NCBI RefSeq assembly: GCF_030372275.1
Contig: NZ_JAUDDJ010000026.1
Source: Lawsonibacter sp900766145
GTDB taxonomy: Bacteria; Bacillota; Clostridia; Oscillospirales; Oscillospiraceae
DNA: 37,599 nt
Strand: one strand, 5' to 3'
In this document: piece after piece, positions 1-7,356 of the stretch
Numbering within the stretch: position 1 is the first letter of the stretch
Layout: each line of letters opens with the position of its first letter
Program-made: the position numbers and the translations under genes
Notes under the pieces: generated by a model
Told to the model about the DNA's origin: nothing
Database searches by the model: none
The model's input: the letters and a program-made list of their open reading frames with translations, nothing else

Positions 1-4
1 CAAG

Positions 5-46
5 GTTTTGCCTGCGGCAAAACGCTTGTACGGCGCAAACGCGCCG
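5..46. repeat. Two small GC-rich hairpins at the window edge
   Basis: Two consecutive inverted repeats: GTTTTGCC/GGCAAAAC (5-12 with 16-23, 3-nt loop) and CGGCGC/GCGCCG (31-36 with 41-46, loop aaac). They resemble in size and style the hairpin cluster at 13756-13935, so they may be part of a dispersed palindromic element. No gene is visible in positions 1-100; the window edge cuts the context. Confidence 0.4.
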
Positions 47-100
47 CCCCGCCGTGACCCCGGTGTTGGCTGGCATCTATAGTGTATAAGTACGCATAAG

Positions 101-138
101 AAAAAGAAACACCAGCCTATTGGCTGGTGTTTCTTTTT
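101..138. terminator. Bidirectional intrinsic terminator
   Basis: Perfect 17-bp inverted repeat (101-117 with 122-138) around a 4-nt loop. An A-run opens the left arm and a T-run closes the right arm, so it reads as a Rho-independent terminator from either strand. It lies 18 bp past the stop codon of the minus-strand gene ending at 156 and is the natural end of that operon. Confidence 0.9.
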
Positions 139-155
139 GCAATGCAATTGCTGCC

Positions 156-986
156 TCAGTCCTTGATCCAGGGGGGATTTCCCTTTCCGTTATACCGGCA
201 GCCGGGATAGCGGCAGTTGTCGCAGTTGCCCCGGTTACCCTTAACGGGAGGCTCGCCCTTGATGTTCTTCTCCAGGTAGTCCACCATGGCTTTTACGTCA
301 GCTTCCTCGCCATCCACGGCCCAGTAGTGGGCGCCCTCGTTGCCGCCGATGCCGCCGGCGCACACTACCTTGGCGTCACAGTGGAACATCTGCTTAATAG
401 CCTCCACCTCAGTGACGATGTCGGCGCTGCTCAGGCAGTACATGCCGGGGTCGGCGCCCATGGAGATGTCGATGTGGCTGGCACCGCCCAGAGCCTTGCT
501 GGCGGCAGGCACGTTGGGTACCAGCTTCTCATAGCCCACCGGACAGATAAACTTCAGCCCCTTGCTGGTCATGTAGCCGATAAAGTTGGGGACGGTGCCG
601 CCGTTAAAGCCGGAGGTGATGACGCCCACATGGCCATCCAGGTCAAATGCGTTGGCACCCTTGATGATAACGGTGTCTGCATGGTAGTCCTGCAGAGCCT
701 CGTCAATCTTTTTGTCCACCGGCTGGCCCTTATAGAACACATTGGGGAAACTCTTGCGGGTGGAGGGTTCGGTAACACACAGCATGCCCTCGCAGCTGAT
801 GCCTACGGTACACTGACCGGGCTCTACCTCATAGCCCAGTTCCTGGGCGATAAAGGCGTTGGTAGTGCCGCCAGCCAGCAGCACATAGGCATCCTTCCAT
901 GCCTTCTGGAACTCAGGAGTCTGGATAACCGCCTTGGCAATCAAACGGCGGGCTTCTGCGGGTGTTAAAACAAAGGTAGCTTTCAT
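156..986 (-). CDS. Unrecognised 276-aa protein, last gene of an amino-acid catabolic-type operon
   Basis: I do not recognise the family. The protein is soluble, with no signal peptide or membrane segment. It contains Gly-rich turns (AGGTTNAFIAQELG near residue 38; ITSGFNGGTVPN near 123; VCAGGIGGNEG near 209) that suggest an alpha/beta fold binding a phosphate or CoA-like ligand, possibly of the NagB/RpiA/CoA-transferase type; that is only inference. The C-terminus carries a cysteine cluster, C-x2-C-x4-C in the last 25 residues (NCDNCRYPGC), that could bind zinc or iron-sulfur. It starts 26 bp after the FAH-family gene behind a GAGGAGG-like ribosome site, so it is cotranscribed with the FAH enzyme, symporter and aminotransferase and probably acts in the same pathway. 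A long reading frame on the opposite strand is a shadow. Confidence 0.85.
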   Translation of the reverse strand: MKATFVLTPAEARRLIAKAVIQTPEFQKAWKDAYVLLAGGTTNAFIAQELGYEVEPGQCTVGISCEGMLCVTEPSTRKSFPNVFYKGQPVDKKIDEALQDYHADTVIIKGANAFDLDGHVGVITSGFNGGTVPNFIGYMTSKGLKFICPVGYEKLVPNVPAASKALGGASHIDISMGADPGMYCLSSADIVTEVEAIKQMFHCDAKVVCAGGIGGNEGAHYWAVDGEEADVKAMVDYLEKNIKGEPPVKGNRGNCDNCRYPGCRYNGKGNPPWIKD

Positions 987-1012
987 AATATATTCCTCCT
1001 CTGATCGGTGAT

Positions 1013-1939
1013 TTAGTTCTGGTCGGGGTGTTTCTTTAAATCGATGACGGGGTTGCGCAGAGGAGCCATTTCAAAGCCGTTGGGGCCATAGATCCGGCAC
1101 TCAGCCACATCTCCATCCTGGATGTGGAAGGCACGGGGAGTGCCGGTGGAAAGAATATCTCCGGCATACCAGCCCTGAATGCTGCTGTGGAGTGAGACAA
1201 GCCGAGCGGGCTTGTGGGTCATATGGTCCACGGTGTTCTTAGCGTAGACTTCGCCATTGTGAACCGATTGGACCTCCAGTTTCAGAACGTCGGGCACCTC
1301 GTCGGGGGTAACCAGCTGGGGGCCGAAGGAGAAGAAGGTGGGGAAGTTTTTCACGATGCAGAGGTAGCGGGGGTTGCCGCTGACATAGTCATTGCCCTTG
1401 AGAATAGATTCCTCCGTCATGTCCAGTACGGTGGTGTAGCCCACGATGGCGCTCTCCCAGTCCTCCTCGGACACATCCCGGCAGTCCCGGCCCATGATGA
1501 CGCCCAGCTCTGCCTCCGCAGTGGTCTTCTGGGCCTCTTTCAGAGCGGGAAGCTTGATCTCGTCCCCAGGACCGATGAGGGTGTCCGCCATCTTGAAAAA
1601 GCTGCCCGGGAAACCGGTGGGAGCGGCGGAGCCAATGTCTCCGGCGTGCTCCACATAGTTCAGACCGATACCGAAAATCCGCCGGGGGTTGCGGTAGAGG
1701 GGAGCGTAGACGACCTGCTCAGTGGGAACCAGGCCGGGGATGGTTTCCAGCTCCTCCTTACCACCCTGGTTATACCACTGGGTGAGGCCGGGCACCTGCT
1801 GAGCGCAGATGAGATCGTACATCTCTTCTTTCCAGGCAGTCCCCTTGGCCGCATTCAAAGCAGCAATGGGGAGGATGCCTTTATCGGTTACAATTCCGGC
1901 CAGTTCCTTGCCGTTGTATTTGATGGTTGCAAGACGCAT
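1013..1939 (-). CDS. Fumarylacetoacetate hydrolase (FAH) family protein
   Basis: A 308-residue protein of the FAH superfamily, whose members hydrolyse, decarboxylate or tautomerise 2-oxo/enol acids with a divalent metal. Visible features are an N-terminal small domain (RLATIKYNGKEL), the central NPRRIFGIGLNYVEHA segment, the metal-ligand region AEAELGVIMG followed by TVLDMTEE (acidic ligands of the E-x-E...D type), and the late STGTPRAF turn that matches the family's TTGTP motif. Family members include oxaloacetate decarboxylase/tautomerase and 2-hydroxyhepta-2,4-dienedioate isomerase; the sequence alone does not pick the substrate. It sits between the symporter and the 276-aa unknown, 39 bp after the symporter. 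With an aminotransferase in the same operon, a 2-oxo acid formed by transamination is a reasonable substrate (inference). A good AAAAGGAG site precedes the ATG. Confidence 0.9.
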   Translation of the reverse strand: MRLATIKYNGKELAGIVTDKGILPIAALNAAKGTAWKEEMYDLICAQQVPGLTQWYNQGGKEELETIPGLVPTEQVVYAPLYRNPRRIFGIGLNYVEHAGDIGSAAPTGFPGSFFKMADTLIGPGDEIKLPALKEAQKTTAEAELGVIMGRDCRDVSEEDWESAIVGYTTVLDMTEESILKGNDYVSGNPRYLCIVKNFPTFFSFGPQLVTPDEVPDVLKLEVQSVHNGEVYAKNTVDHMTHKPARLVSLHSSIQGWYAGDILSTGTPRAFHIQDGDVAECRIYGPNGFEMAPLRNPVIDLKKHPDQN

Positions 1940-1978
1940 AAAAATCTTCTCCTTTTCGTATGAGTTGAGATGGAATGC

Positions 1979-3214
1979 TTAGTCCTGTGCCGCACTCTGG
2001 CTCTCATTCACGAACATGTTCTCACTGCGCGCCACGACCAGAGTAGTGACCACGTCTCCGGTCACATTGAAGGTAGTGTTGGCCATATCGATAAGACGGA
2101 AAATACCGGCAATCAGGCCCACAACCTCCAGAGGCAGCCCCATGTTGGTAAGCAGGATGGTGGTCATAATGATCGCCCCGCCGGGAACACCCGGGCAGCC
2201 CATAGCAACCAGAACAGTGGAGATCACAATATTCATCAGAGAGGCAGGACTCAGCTCGATCTGATACATCTGAGCGGTCATCACAATGGCGGCGGCGTAG
2301 TAGATGCACCCACCATTCATGTTTATTGTAGCACCTAACGGCAGGGAAAAGGAAGACAGCTCCGGAGAAACGCGGAAATCTTCGTTGGTGATGGAGGTGG
2401 AGACCGGCAGAGAGCCGCTGCTGCTGGTGGTACTGGCAGTCACCACCCACAGCCGCCAGATGTTGCGGAAGAACTTACCCAGGGGGAACCGGGCCAACAG
2501 AGCGACCATGGGCACATACATCAGCAGAACCAGGAGCACGTCGGAAGCGTATACCGTCAAAATCAGCTTGCCCAGGGGGCCAAAGATGGACAGACCGTAT
2601 TCGCCCACCGATTCCGCCAGCAGGGCAGCCACGCCAATGGGAGAGAACTTCATTACAATGCCTGTGATCTGGTACATGGCCTCGGTCAGATCCTGAATGG
2701 CAGTTACCAGCCGGGTTCCTCTCTGCTCCAGCAAAATCAGTGCAATGCCCAGGAACACGGAGAAGACAATGATCTGGAGCATGTTGGCGGAGGTAAAGGC
2801 GGTGAAGATATTCGAGGGGAACATGTTCACCAGCGTATCCACGATGCTGGGCATTTCCTGGGCCTCATATTCCGTTCCGCCCGAGAGCAGGCTCATATCA
2901 AAGCCCAGGCCGGGGTTGATGAGGTTGGCCATAATAAGGCCGATACACACGGAGATGGCCGAGGTGATAGCGTAGAGACCCACCACCTTCACGCCGATGT
3001 TGCGCAGCTTACGCAGGTCGCCCAGACTGGCCACGCCGGCGGTGATGGACAGGAAGACCATGGGAACCACGATCATCTGGATCATGTTCAGGAAGATGTC
3101 TCCCAAAGGGGCCAGAACAGTGGCCTTTTCTCCAAAAATCAGGCCGATGACAATGCCAACTCCAAAACCAATAAATGTTTTGGCGGCCAGACTCAGCTTT
3201 TTTCGTTCTTTCAT
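1979..3214 (-). CDS. Dicarboxylate/amino acid:cation symporter (DAACS/GltP family), atypical substrate residues
   Basis: A 411-residue secondary transporter, probably sodium- or proton-driven, of the GltPh/EAAT fold in the cytoplasmic membrane. It shows the serine-rich HP1 hairpin (TASTTSSSGSLP), TM7 with GATINMNGG, HP2 with GCPGVPGGAI, and TM8 ending FNVTGD. In classical glutamate/aspartate carriers TM7 reads NMDGT; here it is NMNGG. The TM8 arginine that binds the substrate side-chain carboxylate is replaced by asparagine (IDMANTTFNVTGD). Neutral-amino-acid members also lose that arginine, so a neutral or unusual substrate is more likely than aspartate/glutamate. It is 6 bp from the upstream aminotransferase and 39 bp from the FAH gene, clearly one operon, and probably imports the compound that they degrade. 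Confidence 0.92.
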   Translation of the reverse strand: MKERKKLSLAAKTFIGFGVGIVIGLIFGEKATVLAPLGDIFLNMIQMIVVPMVFLSITAGVASLGDLRKLRNIGVKVVGLYAITSAISVCIGLIMANLINPGLGFDMSLLSGGTEYEAQEMPSIVDTLVNMFPSNIFTAFTSANMLQIIVFSVFLGIALILLEQRGTRLVTAIQDLTEAMYQITGIVMKFSPIGVAALLAESVGEYGLSIFGPLGKLILTVYASDVLLVLLMYVPMVALLARFPLGKFFRNIWRLWVVTASTTSSSGSLPVSTSITNEDFRVSPELSSFSLPLGATINMNGGCIYYAAAIVMTAQMYQIELSPASLMNIVISTVLVAMGCPGVPGGAIIMTTILLTNMGLPLEVVGLIAGIFRLIDMANTTFNVTGDVVTTLVVARSENMFVNESQSAAQD

Positions 3215-3220
3215 GTCCTT

Positions 3221-4408
3221 TTACCTCCCGCTGGTCCGCAGCTGCTCCACCGCGGCCTTTAACCGTCCGCAGCCTTCCACAATGCTCTCGTAACTGGCGG
3301 CGAAGGACATACGCAGATACCCCTCGCCACCCGGGCCGAACACATCGCCGGGCACCAGGGCGATCTTGGCCTGCTCCAGGAAATACTGGGACAGCTCCGC
3401 CGAGGTTTTACCCAGCTGCTTGCAGTTGATAAAGATGTAGAAAGCGCCCTTGGGGCACAGGCAAGAGATGCCGTCGATGGCGTTGATGGCCTGTACCGCA
3501 TAGTCCCGGCGGCGCTGATACTCCTTTACCATCTCCTGGACCTCATCTCCCTCCTGGGTCAGGGCGGCGATACCGGCCATCTGGACAAAGTTGGGGGCGC
3601 AGGTGGTATTGTGCTGGTGGAACTTGTTCATCACGGTGATGTACTCCTCGGGGGCGGCCACATACCCCAGCCGCCAGCCGTCCATGGCGTAGGCCTTGGA
3701 CATGCCGTTCATAGTGAAGGTGCGCTCCTTCATGCCGGGCAGAGAGGCGATGCTCACGTGCTTGGCCCCATCGTACACCAGGCGCTCATAGATTTCGTCG
3801 GCGATGACCATTAGATCATTTGCCTTGGCGATCTCGGCCAGCTCCTTGAGCACGTCTTCCTCCAGTACGCCGCCGGTGGGATTGTTGGGGGTGACAATGA
3901 CGATGCCCCGAGTTTTGGAGGTGATCTTGGCGCGGACCTCATCCAGATCCATCTGGTAGCCGTTCTCCTCCTTCAGGCTGTAGGTGACTGCCTTGGCTCC
4001 CAGCAGGTTAGGCACATTGATGTAGTTGAGCCACACAGGGTCGGGCACCAACAGCTCATCCCCTTCGTCCAGAAGGGCGGCCAGTACGGCAAACACCGCC
4101 TCGGAAAGGCCCACGGTGACCAGCACCTCGGAGGCCTTGTAGTCTACGTGGTTTTCCCGCTGGAGCTTGTCGGCGATGGCCTGACGCAGTTCCATCAGGC
4201 CGAAGTTGGAGGTGTAGTGGACCTTGCCCTCCGCAATGGCCTGATCAGCAGCCTTCTTGATATACTCGGGAGTATCAAAGTCGGGACGGCCAATTTCGAA
4301 ATGGAGGACTTTCTCGCCTGCCCGCTCCATGGCCAGAGCTTTTTCATTCACTTTCCGGATTCCAGAGGGTGCCATTCGGTCCATACGAGCGGCAATATGA
4401 TAATTCAT
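3221..4408 (-). CDS. Pyridoxal-phosphate aminotransferase, class I (aspartate/aromatic type)
   Basis: A 395-residue fold-type-I aminotransferase. Motifs in order: the N-terminal MAPSGIRKVNEKA and IGRPDFDTP segment, the TPNNPTGG loop, the DEIYERLVYDG strand holding the PLP aspartate and tyrosine, SKAYAMDGWRLGY with the Schiff-base lysine and the arginine of the active site, and a late LRMSFA arginine motif for the alpha-carboxylate. It transfers an amino group from an amino acid to a 2-oxo acid in the cytosol. Many relatives are labelled AspC-like, but the specificity is uncertain. It is the first gene of the operon, behind the promoter at 4498-4526 and an AGGAAG ribosome site, divergent from the LysR regulator. 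Confidence 0.93.
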   Translation of the reverse strand: MNYHIAARMDRMAPSGIRKVNEKALAMERAGEKVLHFEIGRPDFDTPEYIKKAADQAIAEGKVHYTSNFGLMELRQAIADKLQRENHVDYKASEVLVTVGLSEAVFAVLAALLDEGDELLVPDPVWLNYINVPNLLGAKAVTYSLKEENGYQMDLDEVRAKITSKTRGIVIVTPNNPTGGVLEEDVLKELAEIAKANDLMVIADEIYERLVYDGAKHVSIASLPGMKERTFTMNGMSKAYAMDGWRLGYVAAPEEYITVMNKFHQHNTTCAPNFVQMAGIAALTQEGDEVQEMVKEYQRRRDYAVQAINAIDGISCLCPKGAFYIFINCKQLGKTSAELSQYFLEQAKIALVPGDVFGPGGEGYLRMSFAASYESIVEGCGRLKAAVEQLRTSGR

Positions 4409-4497
4409 ACTTCCTACGCTTCCTTTCTTTACAACCGTGGTTTGTCAGTGTTCCAGCGCGCTTTCGTCACTTAGTTGCATTTCGTTTTCCAGGATGA

Positions 4498-4526
4498 ATT
4501 TTATATGCACCACTGTTTTTTGTAAA
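4498..4526 (-). promoter_or_regulatory. Promoter of the aminotransferase operon
   Basis: On the minus strand TTTACA (4526-4521), 17 bp, TAAAAT (4503-4498); each hexamer matches the sigma-A consensus in 5 of 6 positions. The predicted start near 4491 gives an 80-nt leader. A T-N11-A palindrome (GTAA...TTAC, 4522-4537) overlaps the -35 box. Confidence 0.65.
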
Positions 4527-4544
4527 ATTTGTATTACTTTAAGA

Positions 4545-4566
4545 GCTATATGTTTTTTCGTATAAG
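4545..4566 (-). promoter_or_regulatory. Probable LysR-type regulator binding site, operon side
   Basis: A 22-bp element containing TATACGAAAAAA (minus strand, 4564-4553) and then an ATATA. It is identical in 19 of 22 positions to the element at 5873-5894 upstream of the alcohol dehydrogenase. It is centred about 64 bp before the predicted transcription start, where LysR-type proteins usually bind their recognition site. Confidence 0.55.
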
Positions 4567-4580
4567 CGATTTTATAGATC

Positions 4581-4627
4581 AAAAAAACGGCAAGCGCGGG
4601 TCATGGAGATTACCATAACCCGCGCTT
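4581..4627 (-). terminator. Minus-strand terminator-like hairpin upstream of the operon promoter
   Basis: A 15-bp stem with one mismatch (4592-4606 with 4613-4627, 6-nt loop) is followed on the minus strand by a T7 run (4587-4581). No minus-strand gene precedes it. It may insulate the operon promoter from antisense transcription coming out of lysR, or attenuate a second, more distant promoter that I could not locate. Confidence 0.6.
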
Positions 4628-4744
4628 ACTTCTGCCGAAAGGGGATCAATAGGTAGGAAAATGATGGATATTGGAATGGGTGACTATTCCAGTGAGGGCA
4701 TCTAAGGAGGAATCAAAAGCCACATTTACCCATATGTCAACATC

Positions 4745-4773
4745 TTGTTGCTGCCGTCCTTGTTTGATATAAT
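4745..4773 (+). promoter_or_regulatory. Promoter of the LysR regulator gene
   Basis: TTGTTG (4745-4750), 17 bp, TATAAT (4768-4773). The predicted start near 4780 falls in the 25-bp inverted repeat at 4776-4800, and the leader to the ATG at 4850 is about 70 nt. Confidence 0.65.
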
Positions 4774-4775
4774 GC

Positions 4776-4800
4776 AATGTAAGTTTTGATTTCTTACATT
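4776..4800. promoter_or_regulatory. Operator-like inverted repeat over the lysR start site
   Basis: Perfect 8-bp arms AATGTAAG (4776-4783) and CTTACATT (4793-4800) separated by 9 bp, immediately after the -10 box. A protein bound here would block initiation, so autorepression is the simplest reading. The sequence differs from the 22-bp element shared by the two target promoters, so another regulator is possible. Confidence 0.5.
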
Positions 4801-4849
4801 TGTAATGCAGGATAGACCAGATACCAGTTTCACGGATGGAGAGATGGAC

Positions 4850-5845
4850 ATGCTGAACTACAAGGAATATATTTACGCAGTTTATCAAGAGCGCAGCTTT
4901 TCAAAAGCGGCGCAAAAACTATATGTGTCCCAGCCATGGCTCAGCTCTGTGGTAAAAAAGGTGGAGCAGGAAATCAAAACTCCAATCTTTGATCGCAGTA
5001 CCACCCCCATTTCTCTTACCCCTGCCGGTCAGTATTATATCCAGCAGGTGGAGAAGGTAATGAATATTGAGGAGGATATGAGGGCCCACTTTGCCCAGCT
5101 CAGCAGCCAAGAAACGAAGCTGCATATCGGCAGCTCCATGTTCTTTTGCACGTATGTATTACCCCAACTGTTTCAAGAATTTCGGGAGGAAAATCCTCAG
5201 ATCACCTTGACGCTGACGGAAGGTGGCAGTGAATCCATGGTTGAAAAATTACTCAGCCACAAACTGGATTTCTTTTTGGAGGCAGAACCGCTGCAAACAA
5301 ACGATAAGATTCAATCGGTAGCATGGTGTATGGAAGAAATTGTTTTGGCGGTGCCGGCGCGATTTCCCATCAACAAGCAGTTAAGTCAATACTGTTATTC
5401 TTTTGATGAATTGCTTAAACGCAATGAGCCCGGCAGGAAGAAGCCTGCCGTTCCCTTGGCAGCCTTCCGGGATGAGCCCTTTCTCCTCCTGCAAGCAGGA
5501 AACGACAGCTATGAGCGCAGTATGCAGCTATGTGAACACGCCGGTTTTACGCCAAATGTGTCTGTTTTTCTCACTCAGATGATGACCGCTTTTTATCTGG
5601 TATCTGAAGGGAGAGGAGTGTCTTTCCTGCGTTCTACAATTCCGGAGTACGTAGCACCCACGGAGAGTGTGGTCTTCTATCAGTTGGATGATCCCATTGC
5701 AACCCGCGCGATCTACCTATCTTCGTTAAAACAGCACACGAATCCGGTGCAGCAGAAATTAATTGATTTTATGTGGAATCACAGCTTATTAAGGACAATT
5801 CATGGCACGTTAGGAAATCCGACAAGGGACGGGCTTGAGCTTTAA
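4850..5845 (+). CDS. LysR family transcriptional regulator
   Basis: About 331 residues: an N-terminal winged helix-turn-helix (residues about 1-60, with RSFSKAAQKLYVSQPWLSSVVKKVEQEI) and a periplasmic-binding-protein-like effector domain from about residue 85 to the end (LHIGSSMFFCTYVLPQLFQEF and the hinge region). I chose ATG 4850 because GGAG at 4838-4841 is 8 nt away and the protein then begins MLNYKEYIYAV, the usual LysR start; 4844 and 4805 are in-frame alternatives. It is divergent from the aminotransferase operon and 182 bp before the alcohol dehydrogenase. Both targets carry a near-identical putative binding site, so it probably activates both in response to a substrate or intermediate of that pathway. 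The gene is noticeably more AT-rich than its neighbours. Confidence 0.93.
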   Translation: MLNYKEYIYAVYQERSFSKAAQKLYVSQPWLSSVVKKVEQEIKTPIFDRSTTPISLTPAGQYYIQQVEKVMNIEEDMRAHFAQLSSQETKLHIGSSMFFCTYVLPQLFQEFREENPQITLTLTEGGSESMVEKLLSHKLDFFLEAEPLQTNDKIQSVAWCMEEIVLAVPARFPINKQLSQYCYSFDELLKRNEPGRKKPAVPLAAFRDEPFLLLQAGNDSYERSMQLCEHAGFTPNVSVFLTQMMTAFYLVSEGRGVSFLRSTIPEYVAPTESVVFYQLDDPIATRAIYLSSLKQHTNPVQQKLIDFMWNHSLLRTIHGTLGNPTRDGLEL

Positions 5846-5872
5846 AGCCCCGCCCATTCAAGCGCGGCCTGC

Positions 5873-5902
5873 CATATACGAAAAAATATATACCGGTATA
5901 TA
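5873..5902 (+). promoter_or_regulatory. Probable LysR-type regulator binding site and palindrome, dehydrogenase side
   Basis: Element 5873-5894 matches the one at 4545-4566 (minus strand) in 19 of 22 positions, including TATACGAAAAAA (5875-5886). It runs into a perfect 16-bp palindrome, TATATACCGGTATATA (5887-5902), just upstream of the -35 box. The arrangement fits a recognition site near -66 followed by an activation site near -55 to -45. Confidence 0.55.
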
Positions 5903-5913
5903 AAATTCGGAAT

Positions 5914-5943
5914 TAGACAACCGGCCTCCTTACTGACTATAAT
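5914..5943 (+). promoter_or_regulatory. Promoter of the iron-dependent alcohol dehydrogenase
   Basis: TAGACA (5914-5919), 18 bp, TATAAT (5938-5943). The -10 box is perfect and the -35 box is weak, as expected of an activated promoter. The leader is about 78 nt and ends in AAGGAGG (6014-6020), 7 nt before the ATG. Confidence 0.6.
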
Positions 5944-6027
5944 GAACCCACCTCAAAACGAAAGAGGAGAAAGAAAAACTTTCATTTTGGGGATGTGTTT
6001 TGTGAGAATATGTAAGGAGGCCTTGTC

Positions 6028-7185
6028 ATGTCAACGTATTACTATCTGCCGACTCGAAATGTGTTTGGAATGGGAGCGTCCCAGGAAGCCGGTGATCTGA
6101 TGAAGAGCTTGGGCGGCCATAAGACCATGATTGTCACAGATCGATTTCTCCATGAGAGCGGCATGGCCGGACAGATCCAGGAAATTTTGGCTCAATCCGG
6201 TGTGGAGTCCATTGTCTTTCCCGGAGCAGAACCCAATCCTACCGATAAGAATGTAGAGGCCGGTGTGGCTGTCTACCGGGACAACGGGTGTGACTCTATC
6301 CTCTCTCTGGGCGGCGGTTCTTCCCACGACTGTGCCAAAGGCATCGGCATGGTGGCTGCCAACGGCGGCACCATCCATGACTACGAAGGGGTAGATAAGT
6401 CCAACCGTCCATTGATGCCTCTGATGGCAGTCAACACCACCGCGGGAACAGCTTCGGAAATCACCCGTTTCTGTATCATTACCGACACCAGCCGGAAGGT
6501 AAAAATGGCCATTGTAGACTGGCGGGTCACCCCCCAGATTGCCATCAACGACCCGGAGCTGATGAAGGGAATGCCCCCTGCGCTGACTGCAGCGACCGGT
6601 ATGGATGCCCTCACCCACGCCATTGAAGCCTATGTATCCACCAACTCCAACCCCCTTACGGATGCGGCGGCTACAATGGCCATCCAGATGATCTCCCACT
6701 ACCTTCCCAAGGCTGTGGCGAATGGAAATTACATGAAAGCTCGAGACAAAATGGCCTACGCCCAGTATTTGGCTGGTATCGCCTTTAACAATGCCTCACT
6801 GGGCTATGTCCACGCGATGGCCCACCAGCTGGGCGGCTACTACAATCTTCCCCATGGCGTGTGCAACGCCGTGCTGCTGCCCTATGTGATGAAGTTCAAC
6901 CTTATCGGCAATATGACCCGCTTTAAGGAGATTGCCCTGAATATGGGAGTACGTGGAGACAATCTGTCCTGTTCCGCTGCAGCGGAGGAAGGCATCGCCG
7001 CCGTCAAACGGTTGAGCCAACGCCTGGGCATTCCTTCCAACCTGAAGGAGCTGGGGGTCAAGCCGGAGGACTTTGCCATGATGGCGGAAAATGCTATGAA
7101 GGACGTGTGCAGTCTTACCAACCCACGCACAGCCACCAAAGAGCAGATTATCGAAGTATTCCGTCAGGCTTACGAAGGAGAGTAA
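6028..7185 (+). CDS. Iron-containing (group III) alcohol dehydrogenase
   Basis: A 385-residue NAD(P)-dependent dehydrogenase of the AdhB/YiaY/1,3-propanediol dehydrogenase family, which interconverts alcohols or hydroxy acids with aldehydes, ketones or semialdehydes in the cytosol. The N-terminal dinucleotide domain shows LSLGGGSSHDCAKGIG; the C-terminal all-helical domain carries the metal ligands in NDPELM...TGMDALTHAIEAYVS and in VHAMAHQLGGYYNLPHGVCNAVLLP (three histidines). Length is typical. It is transcribed alone from the promoter at 5914-5943 with a strong AAGGAGG site. The shared regulator element suggests it works with the aminotransferase/FAH operon, perhaps reducing an oxo or semialdehyde product. 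The substrate cannot be read from sequence. Confidence 0.95.
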   Translation: MSTYYYLPTRNVFGMGASQEAGDLMKSLGGHKTMIVTDRFLHESGMAGQIQEILAQSGVESIVFPGAEPNPTDKNVEAGVAVYRDNGCDSILSLGGGSSHDCAKGIGMVAANGGTIHDYEGVDKSNRPLMPLMAVNTTAGTASEITRFCIITDTSRKVKMAIVDWRVTPQIAINDPELMKGMPPALTAATGMDALTHAIEAYVSTNSNPLTDAAATMAIQMISHYLPKAVANGNYMKARDKMAYAQYLAGIAFNNASLGYVHAMAHQLGGYYNLPHGVCNAVLLPYVMKFNLIGNMTRFKEIALNMGVRGDNLSCSAAAEEGIAAVKRLSQRLGIPSNLKELGVKPEDFAMMAENAMKDVCSLTNPRTATKEQIIEVFRQAYEGE

Positions 7186-7305
7186 CACTGCCATTCTATG
7201 GTGGTGGGTGGTAAGAACTTTGCCGGAAAGGAATGGGCTCTTTTTCAGGCCCGGGCATGCGGATGAAGCCTGCGTAAATCTCTAAGCTTCCAGACCTAAA
7301 ATGCA

Positions 7306-7335
7306 TTGGCACTTTACAAAAATTTCATGTATAAT
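7306..7335 (+). promoter_or_regulatory. Promoter of the SLH glycine-rich protein gene
   Basis: TTGGCA (7306-7311), 18 bp, TATAAT (7330-7335), giving a leader of about 88 nt. The region 7186-7305 between the dehydrogenase and this promoter shows only weak dyads and no convincing terminator. Confidence 0.6.
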
Positions 7336-7341
7336 AAAGGA

Positions 7342-7356
7342 AATGGTTAAACCATT
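7342..7356. promoter_or_regulatory. Palindrome at the predicted start site of the SLH gene
   Basis: AATGGTT (7342-7348), a single A, then AACCATT (7350-7356). The one-base centre makes it unlikely as an RNA hairpin but suitable as a protein operator at about +1 to +15. Downstream, TGCA...TGCA and GCGGG...CCCG dyads (about 7387-7418) could fold next to the ribosome site. Confidence 0.35.

Noticed and set aside
120..968. Plus-strand 282-codon frame over the first gene
   Set aside because: Begins inside the terminator, has no ribosome site, and the minus-strand frame has an RBS and operon spacing.
4661..4705. 14-codon plus-strand ORF in the lysR leader region
   Set aside because: It lies upstream of the predicted lysR promoter, has a weak ribosome site, and nothing supports its transcription.
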